From Paradesertivirga mongoliensis (lineage in GTDB: Bacteria; Bacteroidota; Bacteroidia; Sphingobacteriales; Sphingobacteriaceae), in the NCBI RefSeq assembly GCF_024436395.1, contig NZ_JAFMZO010000001.1, positions 752,181 to 816,180 of the forward strand: a stretch of DNA of 64,000 bases. Reading direction: 5' to 3'. Made by a program: the position numbers and the translations under genes. Shown here piece by piece: positions 34,412-42,664 of this stretch. A model generated the notes under the pieces. That model saw nothing but the letters and a program-made list of their open reading frames with translations, did not search any database and was not told where the DNA came from. How positions within the stretch are numbered: position 1 is the stretch's first letter; each line of letters begins with the position of its first letter.

Positions 34412-36709
34412 TTATTTAACAGAGTTAAACCTAAAGCTGATACCGAATGCAATGTTTCGCCCCTGATTCAAAATTCCCTCATATCTCAATCTGCTTAGGT
34501 GATTGACGTATGCTTTATCAAACAAATTATTCGCAGAAATATAGATTCGCAGAGGCTGTTTGCCCGGATTTAACGTAGTTCCGATGGAGGCATTAACCAG
34601 CGTGTACGCACCTGTCGGCGACTCAAACTCTTCATCGATACGGGTCTGCTTAAACACATTCTCAAACTCTACAGAAAAGTACGCATCACTGAAGCTTTTC
34701 ATATTCAAGTCCGGCTCTATTCGTAATTCATTTCTTAAGACTGGTGCCGGCATAAATGGAAGATCGTTTTTTGTAGCTGTGTTTCTTCCTCGGGTAATTG
34801 AAAAACTGTTTTCAAAGTGAAAAAGTGAAACCGGGTGAAGGGTTAATCCCGCTTCCAGGCCGTACAAATTAGCATTGTCCTGAACGTAACGATAAAGCGG
34901 TACCAATTCTCCGTCAACATCTTGTGTTTCGTCGTTTAAGCGCCTGGAGTAGATATAGTTTCCGATGTAATTATTGAAGACATTAAAATGGAGGTCAACT
35001 CTTTTGTTATGGAATTCTAAAGCCATATCTCCATATAAGCTTCTCTCGGGTTTTAATGCAGTATTTCCAAGTTCGAACCTATTGGTCCCCTCGTGTACCC
35101 CTTCCGAACTCAGTTCTGAAATATTCGGTGCTCTGAAGGCGCTGCCGATGTTGGCTTTGAAGTTCCAGTTGGTGTTAAAATCACGGGTAAGGCCAAGAGC
35201 CCCGCTTAGATTAGAGAAGTTATTGTTAAAGTTGCTGAATTTTGCTGAACCATCTTCTTCCATTTCGATGCCGCTGATGTTACGGTAATCGAAGCGTAAG
35301 CCTGCATTAATTGTGGTTCTTTCCCAGGATTTTTTGATATATCCGAAGGCGCCGAAATCTTCGTTGTCATAGTCGGGGATAAGCAGTTCTTCTGCTTTAT
35401 TTTTACTGTCCTGAAAAGCGCCTGCAACTCCAAGCACCGGCTGCCACCCGTTATTTTCCTCGAAGTAATATTTGAAGTCATAACTGTAAGTTTTCAGATC
35501 GAAGAATAAAGAAGGATCTGAAACACTTTCCTCCAATTCTCTTCTTTGATTGTTCTGAAAACCCAGGGTTGAGCGCAATCTTCCTTTGTTTAAAAGAATA
35601 TGATTGTTTAAGGCTACTTTATAATGTCTCACATCCTGAAAAGGCAAAAGCAGATCCCGGCTTTTAATTTGGCCCGGTGTTAAGATATTGCCTTCTTCGT
35701 CTTCATAGACACCGTCATCGTTTTTCCCAAAATCGGGCAAGCCCAATTTCTGCGTAAAGCCCGATGCGCTAAGATGTGTATAGCCCCAATGTTTATTCAA
35801 ACCAATCATTCCGCTAAGATTGGTTTCCCGAAACCCTGTATTAGGTATTCTGCCCTCGGGAGTATTGTATCCAAATGCATTTTTGTAGGTCCCGCGCCCC
35901 TGCCATACAAAGCCGTTCGTATTTCCCTGCATCATGGCCGATGTACCCGTAAGTCCATTGTTTGTAGAGTAGCTGCTAAGCAACTCGCCGCGTAACTGCC
36001 CTGGCGAAGGGGGGACAGCGTCAATTATATTAATCACTCCACCCAGAGCATCCGATCCGTAAAGAAGGCTCGCTGCCCCCCGTAATATCTCGACACGTTC
36101 TGCGCTGTACTGGTCAATTTCAATGCCGTGCTCGTCGCCCCATTGCTGCCCTTCCTGTTTTACGCCATTAGAAAGGGTTACAATTCTGTTGCTGCTTAAG
36201 CCCCTGATGACGGGTTTAGAAATGGCGGCCCCTGTTGTAACCTGAGATACGCCGGGTACATGAGAAATGGCATCGATGATATTACTTGCGGCGCGGCTGG
36301 TCAGATCGTCTTTACTTACGGTTGTAACAGATGTGCTGTTTGTGCGGTTATTGGCACTCGATACAGTACCCGTTACCACCACCTCGTGAACTTCAATTAC
36401 ACTGGGTTCGAGTGAAAAATTGACGGAATCTGCACTTGCGAAATCTACAGATTGTGTATATGTTTTATAGCCTATATAGCGCACCTCGACCAGAAAGCGC
36501 CCCCTCACGGGTACTCTGGTTAGATTGTATTCCCCATTTTGATTCGACACGGTCGAAAATTGAAGTTCGGGGATTGCGATGATCGCACCGGAGAGCGGCT
36601 GGTTAGTAGAGGCATCTGTAACCCTCCCACTAACAGCCAGGAATGCATTTGCAGCAGAAAGGTTGAAAACGATAGAATAGAAAAATACTATGATAGTTGA
36701 AACTTTCAT
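34412..36709 (-). CDS. TonB-dependent receptor, probable metal (Zn/Cu) type
   Basis: A 765-residue outer-membrane protein. Residues 1-22 are a signal peptide, 26-105 a carboxypeptidase-like regulatory fold (VSGRVTDASTNQPLSGA), about 110-225 the plug (VVVTGTVSS, then GSDALGGVINI), and the rest a beta-barrel ending in an aromatic-containing strand (IAFGISFRFNSVK). The plug segment VKQEGQQWGDEHGIEID resembles that of ZnuD-like zinc receptors, where a W and an HG pair stand before an ID motif. A Cys/His-rich small gene lies directly upstream on the same strand. Metal uptake is therefore the best guess. Confidence 0.8.
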   Translation of the reverse strand: MKVSTIIVFFYSIVFNLSAANAFLAVSGRVTDASTNQPLSGAIIAIPELQFSTVSNQNGEYNLTRVPVRGRFLVEVRYIGYKTYTQSVDFASADSVNFSLEPSVIEVHEVVVTGTVSSANNRTNSTSVTTVSKDDLTSRAASNIIDAISHVPGVSQVTTGAAISKPVIRGLSSNRIVTLSNGVKQEGQQWGDEHGIEIDQYSAERVEILRGAASLLYGSDALGGVINIIDAVPPSPGQLRGELLSSYSTNNGLTGTSAMMQGNTNGFVWQGRGTYKNAFGYNTPEGRIPNTGFRETNLSGMIGLNKHWGYTHLSASGFTQKLGLPDFGKNDDGVYEDEEGNILTPGQIKSRDLLLPFQDVRHYKVALNNHILLNKGRLRSTLGFQNNQRRELEESVSDPSLFFDLKTYSYDFKYYFEENNGWQPVLGVAGAFQDSKNKAEELLIPDYDNEDFGAFGYIKKSWERTTINAGLRFDYRNISGIEMEEDGSAKFSNFNNNFSNLSGALGLTRDFNTNWNFKANIGSAFRAPNISELSSEGVHEGTNRFELGNTALKPERSLYGDMALEFHNKRVDLHFNVFNNYIGNYIYSRRLNDETQDVDGELVPLYRYVQDNANLYGLEAGLTLHPVSLFHFENSFSITRGRNTATKNDLPFMPAPVLRNELRIEPDLNMKSFSDAYFSVEFENVFKQTRIDEEFESPTGAYTLVNASIGTTLNPGKQPLRIYISANNLFDKAYVNHLSRLRYEGILNQGRNIAFGISFRFNSVK

Positions 36710-36783
36710 CTTTAAGTTTTTAAATAGATCAAAAACATCGCCATTAAGGGATGTTGAAAAAAAATAAACGGAATATTTAAAAC

Positions 36784-37125
36784 CTATAAAGAAGGGGGCC
36801 CTCTGAGAAAGAAGAGGATGGTTTCTGAAATGTATTCTTCCAGTATATCTTCGAAAGATATTTCAATGACGGATTGCTGGACGTATATTTCTAATGATGG
36901 GTGGAAACTAAAATGCTTATCGAAATGGGCGGTACAGGCAAAGCAAAAAGAAGCTTTTTTGGTAATATGAAGCTTATGACCGCAACTGTTATGCTCAGTG
37001 GATTTACTGCAGCCCGCGCGTTCGGAGCTATGATCATGAAAAAAGTCTACAGGCAGAACCGCTGCTGAAAAACACAGCAACAGGAACGAGGCCAGAGCAG
37101 CTCTTATTGATTTTTTAATGATCAT
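36784..37125 (-). CDS. Small Cys/His-rich exported protein upstream of the TonB receptor
   Basis: A 113-residue protein with a signal-like N-terminus (IRAALASFLLLCFSAAVLP). The mature part has VDFFHDHSSE, then CSKSTEHNSCGHKLHITKK and FCFACTAHFDKHF, so four Cys and several His could bind a metal; it ends LFFLRGPPSL. Similar small proteins with a FHDH start and an RGPP end precede TonB receptors in other Bacteroidota, as I recall. It starts 74 bases upstream of the receptor and is likely in the same transcript. The function is not established; metal binding or sensing is inferred. Confidence 0.6.
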   Translation of the reverse strand: MIIKKSIRAALASFLLLCFSAAVLPVDFFHDHSSERAGCSKSTEHNSCGHKLHITKKASFCFACTAHFDKHFSFHPSLEIYVQQSVIEISFEDILEEYISETILFFLRGPPSL

Positions 37126-37197
37126 TTTTAAGAGCTACAATATTAGACAATAAATGTTTTCGGCGAATGGCGTAATACGATTGTTGCGGAGCGATGA

Positions 37198-37929
37198 CTA
37201 ATTCACGATCAATTTGTAGCCTTTTCCATGAACGTTAATGATTTCTACTTTTGGATCGTCTTTAAGATACTTTCTGAGTTTGCTCAAAAAAACATCCATG
37301 CTTCTGCCGTTAAAATAGTTATCGTCATGCCAGATGCTTAGTAATGCTTCTTCGCGGGTTAGAACATTGTTTTTCTTTAAGCAGAGCAAGCGCAGCAGTT
37401 CGGCTTCTTTAGTTGATACTTTTTGCTGCACATCATCTTTTTTTATAGTTTGAGCAGTATAATCGAACTGGTAATCGCCTATTTCAAATTTATCTATTAC
37501 CGGATGGGCTGTATTTCGCCCTTGGTTGGCGGCCCGCTTTAACAAGGCATTTATTCGTAACAAAAGCTCCTCGATGCGGAAGGGCTTTGTGATATAGTCA
37601 TCACCGCCAAGGTTAAAGGCTTCCGACTTATCTTCGATCATTGATTTTGCCGTAGCGAAAATGATAGGAATATCCGGATTCAGCTTCCGGATCTCTTTTC
37701 CAAGTGTAAAGCCGTCTTTTTTAGGCATCATCACATCCAGAATGCAGATATCAAAGCGGCCTGCTGTAAACGATTTCAGGCCTTCATCACCGTCTTTCGC
37801 CAATACCACATCATATTTGCCCTTAAGCTGCAAATAATCCTGCAAAAGCGATCCCAGGTTAGGGTCGTCTTCAACCAATAAAACGCTTTGCCTGTTATTA
37901 CTTGTTTCATTGTTTTCGTTTTCAGCCAT
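37198..37929 (-). CDS. OmpR/PhoB-type response regulator
   Basis: A 243-residue DNA-binding regulator. The receiver domain has the acidic pair in VLLVEDDPNLG, the phosphoacceptor Asp65 in DICILDVMMPKKDG, a conserved Thr/Ala in IIFATAKS and the Lys of ITKPFRIEEL. The winged-helix C-terminal domain (residues 140-243) shows VSTKEAELLRLLCLKK and MDVFLSKLRKYLKDDPKVEI. It is encoded 16 bases downstream of its kinase. The sequence is close to the RprY type of Bacteroidota. Targets are not visible, though the metal-uptake genes lie just downstream. Confidence 0.9.
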   Translation of the reverse strand: MAENENNETSNNRQSVLLVEDDPNLGSLLQDYLQLKGKYDVVLAKDGDEGLKSFTAGRFDICILDVMMPKKDGFTLGKEIRKLNPDIPIIFATAKSMIEDKSEAFNLGGDDYITKPFRIEELLLRINALLKRAANQGRNTAHPVIDKFEIGDYQFDYTAQTIKKDDVQQKVSTKEAELLRLLCLKKNNVLTREEALLSIWHDDNYFNGRSMDVFLSKLRKYLKDDPKVEIINVHGKGYKLIVN

Positions 37930-37945
37930 GGCTTAATGATTCGGT

Positions 37946-39763
37946 TTATGTAGGAAAAACTATCTCAAATTCAGAACCTTTATCCTTTTCACTTTTCACC
38001 CTGATGCTTCCGTGATGTCTTTTAACAATATTGCTTACGTAACTCAATCCCAGACCAAATCCCTTAACATCGTGCACATTACCGGTTGGGATCCGGTAAA
38101 ACTGGTCAAATATTTTTGAAAGTTGATCTTTATTCATGCCGATCCCTTTGTCGGCCACACGTATTATCAGGTTTTTACCAGCCGTGGCAGTGCTTATCGA
38201 AATTTCGGGCTTTTCAGTACTATACTTCAAGGCATTATCTATCAGGTTATAGATCACATTGCTTAAATGAAGCTCATCTCCTTCCACAGTAGATCTGGAA
38301 GCATTTAAATTCAAGCTAATGGTTGCCTCTTTCTTTTGAAACTGAAGCTGCATGCTGTCGGCTACTGCCGTGATGAGCTCGTTCATATCAACTGGTTTAA
38401 AGTCGAGTTTCAAATCACCTTTATCAATTTTAGCGATATTTAATACCCGTTCAATGTGATTGCCCAGCCGGATATTCTCGTCATAGATAATTCCGGCCAA
38501 CCTTGAAATACGCTGTTTATCTTCTGTAATCTCCGGATCTTTCAAAGCCTCGCTGGCGATCATAATAGTAGCTACAGGAGTTTTAAATTCATGAGTCATG
38601 TTGTTAATGAAATCGGTTTTCATTTCCGAGATCTTCTTCTGCCGGATGATGGAGTGAATTGTGAACCCGAAGCAAAACAACAAGATAAGCAGCAGGGCAG
38701 CAGAAGAACTCACGGTAAGCCCCATGTTGGCTAAGATCATGGAATTTTTGTCGGGAAATGTGACCATCAGCATTCCGCCGTCCCTTACTATGTCGTTAAA
38801 TAATACGGTTTTATAGGTGTTCTCCGGCTCAAATTCTACTTCCATAGATGCATTCCTGAAAATCAGCATATCATCATTTCTGGCCGAAACAACCTGGTAG
38901 TCGTAATTAGTATCAATGCCGGCATTTTTTATTTCCGACTTGAGCATCGAATCGAGATAGGCAACGTTTATGCGGCTTTTAAGCGGGATGTGTACCTCAT
39001 TCAACTCGTGTTCAACCTCCTCAAAGGCAGTCTTTTTCTTTGCAGTACGGACAGAATCCAGAAATTTCTCCTTTTTTCGGCGCAATAACTGCTTCTCGCG
39101 CTCTAACTCTTTAATGGCTGCACTGCTTAGTTCTTTAATTTTAGGCTTTCCAAACGTTTTAATCTGCTGCCCTCTGATGGGGTCGAAATACAGGTATCTT
39201 CTAACAGAATCGGTGCGTCCTTTTTTGAAAGCGCGTGCTCTCGGACTTACGCTGGTAATTGCTGCTTGCTGATGAACGCCGCCCTGGCCGTCGTAAATTT
39301 CCGTAAAATCAATTTTTACATCGAAACTTTCTGGCTCGGGCTCAAGAGCAGCCATGTCTGTAATCGCCAGGATCTCGTGTCGCGACCTGAAAAGGCTGTC
39401 ACGTAAGTTAAAAAGGCTGTCTGATTTTTTTTGTTCGCGGCGAAGCAGCAGTGCTTTTTTACGTCCGAGCTGCAATTCGTAGTTCATGGGGGAGTTCTGT
39501 TCCTGGGGCCGTCCCGCAATCAGAACGGGATGGCTCGGGTGTTTTTCCTCCATTTGTTGTTGATTTCTTTTCTTCAGAATATCATAGAACTCATACTTTT
39601 CAACTTTGGTAGCCACTTTATTCAAGGCCTCATTAACCGATTGATCGAAAAGCTGTGATTTGAGTGCAAAAGCCTGCTTGAAAAAATATAATTGCATAGC
39701 CATTACTCCCAACAAAGCAATACTCATCAATCCGATTATAAGGCTAATACTTCTCTTCTTCAT
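37946..39763 (-). CDS. Sensor histidine kinase (partner of the downstream regulator)
   Basis: From ATG 39763 (MKKRSISLIIGLMSIALLG) it is 605 residues; the frame opens 29 codons earlier. A first helix at 10-30, a periplasmic region of about 330 residues rich in Lys, Arg and Glu, a second helix (SAALLLILLFCFGFTIHSI), then the dimerisation domain with the phospho-His in NNMTHEFKTPVATI and the ATPase domain (DNALKYSTE, DKGIGMNKD, GFGLGLSYV). No HAMP domain is apparent. It resembles RprX. The large charged periplasmic sensor domain is unusual for length and could sense peptides or envelope stress. Confidence 0.88.
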   Translation of the reverse strand: MKKRSISLIIGLMSIALLGVMAMQLYFFKQAFALKSQLFDQSVNEALNKVATKVEKYEFYDILKKRNQQQMEEKHPSHPVLIAGRPQEQNSPMNYELQLGRKKALLLRREQKKSDSLFNLRDSLFRSRHEILAITDMAALEPEPESFDVKIDFTEIYDGQGGVHQQAAITSVSPRARAFKKGRTDSVRRYLYFDPIRGQQIKTFGKPKIKELSSAAIKELEREKQLLRRKKEKFLDSVRTAKKKTAFEEVEHELNEVHIPLKSRINVAYLDSMLKSEIKNAGIDTNYDYQVVSARNDDMLIFRNASMEVEFEPENTYKTVLFNDIVRDGGMLMVTFPDKNSMILANMGLTVSSSAALLLILLFCFGFTIHSIIRQKKISEMKTDFINNMTHEFKTPVATIMIASEALKDPEITEDKQRISRLAGIIYDENIRLGNHIERVLNIAKIDKGDLKLDFKPVDMNELITAVADSMQLQFQKKEATISLNLNASRSTVEGDELHLSNVIYNLIDNALKYSTEKPEISISTATAGKNLIIRVADKGIGMNKDQLSKIFDQFYRIPTGNVHDVKGFGLGLSYVSNIVKRHHGSIRVKSEKDKGSEFEIVFPT

Positions 39764-39851
39764 TAATACAAAAATACGTAAGGGCTTAGCATTCAGCCTG
39801 TTTTTAACATTATTTAACAAAGCCTTAACAAAATGCGGTTTTGCCCGCATC

Positions 39852-39859
39852 TATCTTTG
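39852..39859 (+). promoter_or_regulatory. Bacteroidota -7 box (TATCTTTG) of the T9SS-type secreted gene
   Basis: TATCTTTG fits TAnnTTTG and lies 18 bases before the ATG at 39878. No TTTG is seen at the expected -33 distance. A short hairpin (ATGCGG/CCGCAT) sits directly upstream. Confidence 0.35.
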
Positions 39860-39877
39860 TTACATAATTGGTTGATT

Positions 39878-40795
39878 ATGAAACATCACAGAATCAAAAT
39901 TATTTTAAAGGGATTCATTTTCATGTTTGTGTTTAGCCCGGTGGCCTTTGCGCAAAGTAAAAAAGAAATTGAAAAAACCATCATTATTAAAGAGGGCGAC
40001 ACGATCATTAACGGAAAAAAGTTTTCTGACGTAAATAAGAGTGAGCGTGCAGTTTTGCGAAAAGAGATCAGTGAATTTGAGAAGGAACTTGCAGAGCGGA
40101 AAAAGGGAATGCAAATCGAAAAGCGACTGCGGGAGTCGGATGTTCTGGTAGAGAAAACTAGGTCTGGTAAGAGGAGTGAGAGTGATACAACAAAATTGCG
40201 GGAGTTTAGAATTGAACGCCACCATCCGCGAGAGTTACGTGTTTTTGATCACGATAGCTTAATACTAAGCATGAACGCGGATACAATCATCCGGCGCTTT
40301 CACCGGAGCATTGACGATTTGGGCGAGGAATTGTCTGCCCTGCCACATGGTGATATTCGGATAAGAGTCCCTAATGCAGCCCGTGAATGGAGAGATATCC
40401 ACCCGGGTCCGCTGAGAGAGCGGCTTAACTCTCAGTCGTTCAATTATAACTATACTGATAAGGAGGGGATTGCAAACCGTATGCATATTCGTATAACTGA
40501 AGTTTCCGAAGATAAAGTTAAGCAAGTATCTGCAAGTGAAGCGAATGCTCTGGCGGTAGAAGACCTTACATTATTTCCAAACTTTTCGAGCGGGAAGATT
40601 TCATTGTCTTTTAACCTGCCGGGCAAAGGAAATACGCTGATAAAGATTCTGGATAGTGATTTGAAACCTGTTTTTTCAGGACAAGGTTTGGGCGAGACCT
40701 ATTTTAAACAGTTTAATATGCTTAAAAATGGTGTGTATTACATTCATATCAAGCAGGGAAAGTCATCTTTTGTGAGGAGAATTGTTAAAGAGTAA
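39878..40795 (+). CDS. Secreted protein with T9SS C-terminal sorting domain
   Basis: From ATG 39878 (MKHHRIKIILKGFIFMFVF) it is 305 residues with a signal peptide ending VAFA-QS. The middle 200 residues are extremely charged (KEISEFEKELAERKKGM, then many Arg/His) and probably helical. The last 80 residues (LTLFPNFSSGKISLSFNLPG to SSFVRRIVKE) are a type A T9SS C-terminal domain with the usual LFPNF..GK and NG.Y.....G motifs. It is divergent from the kinase gene, so it could be a target or ligand of that system. No enzymatic domain was recognised. Confidence 0.75.
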   Translation: MKHHRIKIILKGFIFMFVFSPVAFAQSKKEIEKTIIIKEGDTIINGKKFSDVNKSERAVLRKEISEFEKELAERKKGMQIEKRLRESDVLVEKTRSGKRSESDTTKLREFRIERHHPRELRVFDHDSLILSMNADTIIRRFHRSIDDLGEELSALPHGDIRIRVPNAAREWRDIHPGPLRERLNSQSFNYNYTDKEGIANRMHIRITEVSEDKVKQVSASEANALAVEDLTLFPNFSSGKISLSFNLPGKGNTLIKILDSDLKPVFSGQGLGETYFKQFNMLKNGVYYIHIKQGKSSFVRRIVKE

Positions 40796-40807
40796 TTTTA
40801 TAGGCCT

Positions 40808-40842
40808 AAAAAAAGCCCTGCAAATTTTGCAGGGCTTTATAT
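40808..40842. terminator. Bidirectional terminator between convergent genes
   Basis: A perfect stem AAAGCCCTGCA/TGCAGGGCTTT with a four-base AT loop is flanked by A-runs on one side and T-rich sequence on the other. Confidence 0.9.
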
Positions 40843-40860
40843 TTCAAGTTGTTTTTCCAA

Positions 40861-41229
40861 TTAAAATGGCAAATCGTCATCCTCCGGACTTGAGCTGATA
40901 TTTGCCGGAGCAGCAGCATATTCAGGTGCTGCACTTTCTGCGGCGCCGCCAGCCAACACATTCACTCTCCATACCACAAGAGTGTTGAAGTATGCAGTTT
41001 TCCCGCTTTTGTCGGTCCATGGGCGTCCTCTGAGATTAAAGAATACTTCAACCTGATCTCCAGCTTTAAGTGGATCAAAAAGATTCACCTTATCTTGCAG
41101 CGCTTCAAATTTTATATACTCAGGGTACTGAGGATTCTCAGCATATTCAATAATTAATTCACGTTTTTTAAAAGTCTCGCTTACATTGGTAACCGGTAAG
41201 ACTTCATGTACTTTTCCCTTAATATCCAT
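40861..41229 (-). CDS. DUF3127 protein with SSB-like acidic tail
   Basis: A 122-residue protein. KGKVHEVLPVTNVSETFKKR, QVEVFFNLRGRPW and YFNTLVVWRVNVL are conserved blocks of DUF3127, an OB-like fold common in Bacteroidota. It is followed by an Ala-rich linker and ends SSPEDDDLPF. The DDDLPF end resembles the DDDIPF tip by which single-stranded DNA-binding protein recruits partner enzymes. A role in DNA replication or repair is therefore suggested, but the family has no confirmed function. It is transcribed divergently from the RNA methyltransferase gene. Confidence 0.8.
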   Translation of the reverse strand: MDIKGKVHEVLPVTNVSETFKKRELIIEYAENPQYPEYIKFEALQDKVNLFDPLKAGDQVEVFFNLRGRPWTDKSGKTAYFNTLVVWRVNVLAGGAAESAAPEYAAAPANISSSPEDDDLPF

Positions 41230-41343
41230 TTTATGTCTTTAATTTATTTGCTTCGTTATTGGCCTTGCCACAAGGTGGTTATAGGTATCAAATTTATATG
41301 ATTCAAATCTGCCAAAATTTATTGATTAACTTCGCAAAATATT

Positions 41344-42534
41344 ATGCAAGTTTTCAACACTAACAGCCGGATTATCGTAACCTGTAATAAGCGTTTATCT
41401 CCCTATCTAACCACAGAAATTGAAGCACTGGGATTTTCGGTGGTTCGAACCTTCAGTACTGGTGTAGAGTTGGAAGGCACAGTAAATGACTGTATTACAT
41501 TAAACCTTCATTTACGCTGTGCCAGCCAGGTACTCTATTCACTGGCAACTTTTCAGGCCCCAACACCAACCCATCTTTACAACGAACTGGTGCAGATTGC
41601 ATGGGAAGAGTATATTGATATTACAGGTTATTTTTCGGTTACCTCGGTTGTTAATAACGAGCATATTACTACCCCGCTTTTTGCAAACGTTAAAGTAAAG
41701 GATGCGATTGTTGACCGTATAAAAGATAAAAAGGGTCTGCGTCCTAATTCCGGTCCGGAATACAATAAAACTGTCGTAAATCTTTATTGGCAGGATGAAA
41801 AAGCCGAGATATTCCTTGATACCTCCGGAGAAACCCTTTCAAAGCACGGTTATCGTAAAATTCCTGGTAAGGCACCCATGCTCGAGGCTCTTGCGGCCTC
41901 TACTATTATGGCAACGAGGTGGGATAGAAAAAGCCCATTCATAAACCCGATGTGCGGATCGGGGACGCTGGCTATTGAAGCTGCTTTGCTGGCTACTGAT
42001 AAGCACCCAGGACTTTTCAGGATGAATTATGGCTTTATGCACATTATTGGTTACGATGAACAAGTGTTTTTCGCAGAGCGCCGCAAGCTAAAAGATAAAG
42101 CCAAAAAGGCCTTAGATTTTAAGATTGTTGCATCAGATATTTCGGCTGACGCTATTGATGTTTCTCAACGAAACGCAAAGACTGCTGGTGTTGACCACTT
42201 AATCGAGTTTCATGTATGCGACTTTGCAGAAACCCCCGTTCCGGAAGGCGGAGCTGGTGTGGTGTTTTTCAATCCCGAATACGGAGAACGTTTAGGGGTA
42301 CATACCAAGTTAGAAGCTACCTACAAGCGCATGGGCGATTTTATGAAGCAGCACTGCAAAGGGTATTCTGGTTATATCTTTACCGGGAATCCTGATTTGG
42401 CAAAAAGAATCGGACTTAAAACTTCCCGGAGAATGGAATTTTACAATGGAAAGCTCGATTGCCGGTTGCTGGAGTATGATTTGTACGATGGGAGCAAGAG
42501 AGAAGATTTAAGAGAAAAAGACACCGATCAATAA
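41344..42534 (+). CDS. THUMP-domain class I RNA methyltransferase (RlmL/YcbY type)
   Basis: A 396-residue enzyme. Residues 1-160 hold the ferredoxin-like and THUMP RNA-binding parts (LSPYLTTEIEALGF, LHLRCASQVLYSLATF). The methyltransferase domain shows motif I in NPMCGSGTLAIEAAL and motif IV in FFNPEYGERLG, where most related N2-guanine enzymes have NPPYG; the NPEYG form recurs in this phylum as far as I recall. The C-terminal YIFTGNPDLAK and DCRLLEYDLYDG also fit. The likely target is 23S rRNA (G2445-type m2G), as for E. coli RlmL N-terminal half. The ATG at 41344 is in an AT-rich region. Confidence 0.85.
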   Translation: MQVFNTNSRIIVTCNKRLSPYLTTEIEALGFSVVRTFSTGVELEGTVNDCITLNLHLRCASQVLYSLATFQAPTPTHLYNELVQIAWEEYIDITGYFSVTSVVNNEHITTPLFANVKVKDAIVDRIKDKKGLRPNSGPEYNKTVVNLYWQDEKAEIFLDTSGETLSKHGYRKIPGKAPMLEALAASTIMATRWDRKSPFINPMCGSGTLAIEAALLATDKHPGLFRMNYGFMHIIGYDEQVFFAERRKLKDKAKKALDFKIVASDISADAIDVSQRNAKTAGVDHLIEFHVCDFAETPVPEGGAGVVFFNPEYGERLGVHTKLEATYKRMGDFMKQHCKGYSGYIFTGNPDLAKRIGLKTSRRMEFYNGKLDCRLLEYDLYDGSKREDLREKDTDQ

Positions 42535-42664
42535 CCCGTGCAGCAGCTAATTTTGTTTTGCTGGCGATTTTTTCTTGCTCTGCATGCGCAGAAATGACGC
42601 GGTGCGTAGATCGTGATGTACGTTCACGAACGAAAGTGTCGCACCCCGATTTCGTTATGCTGCT

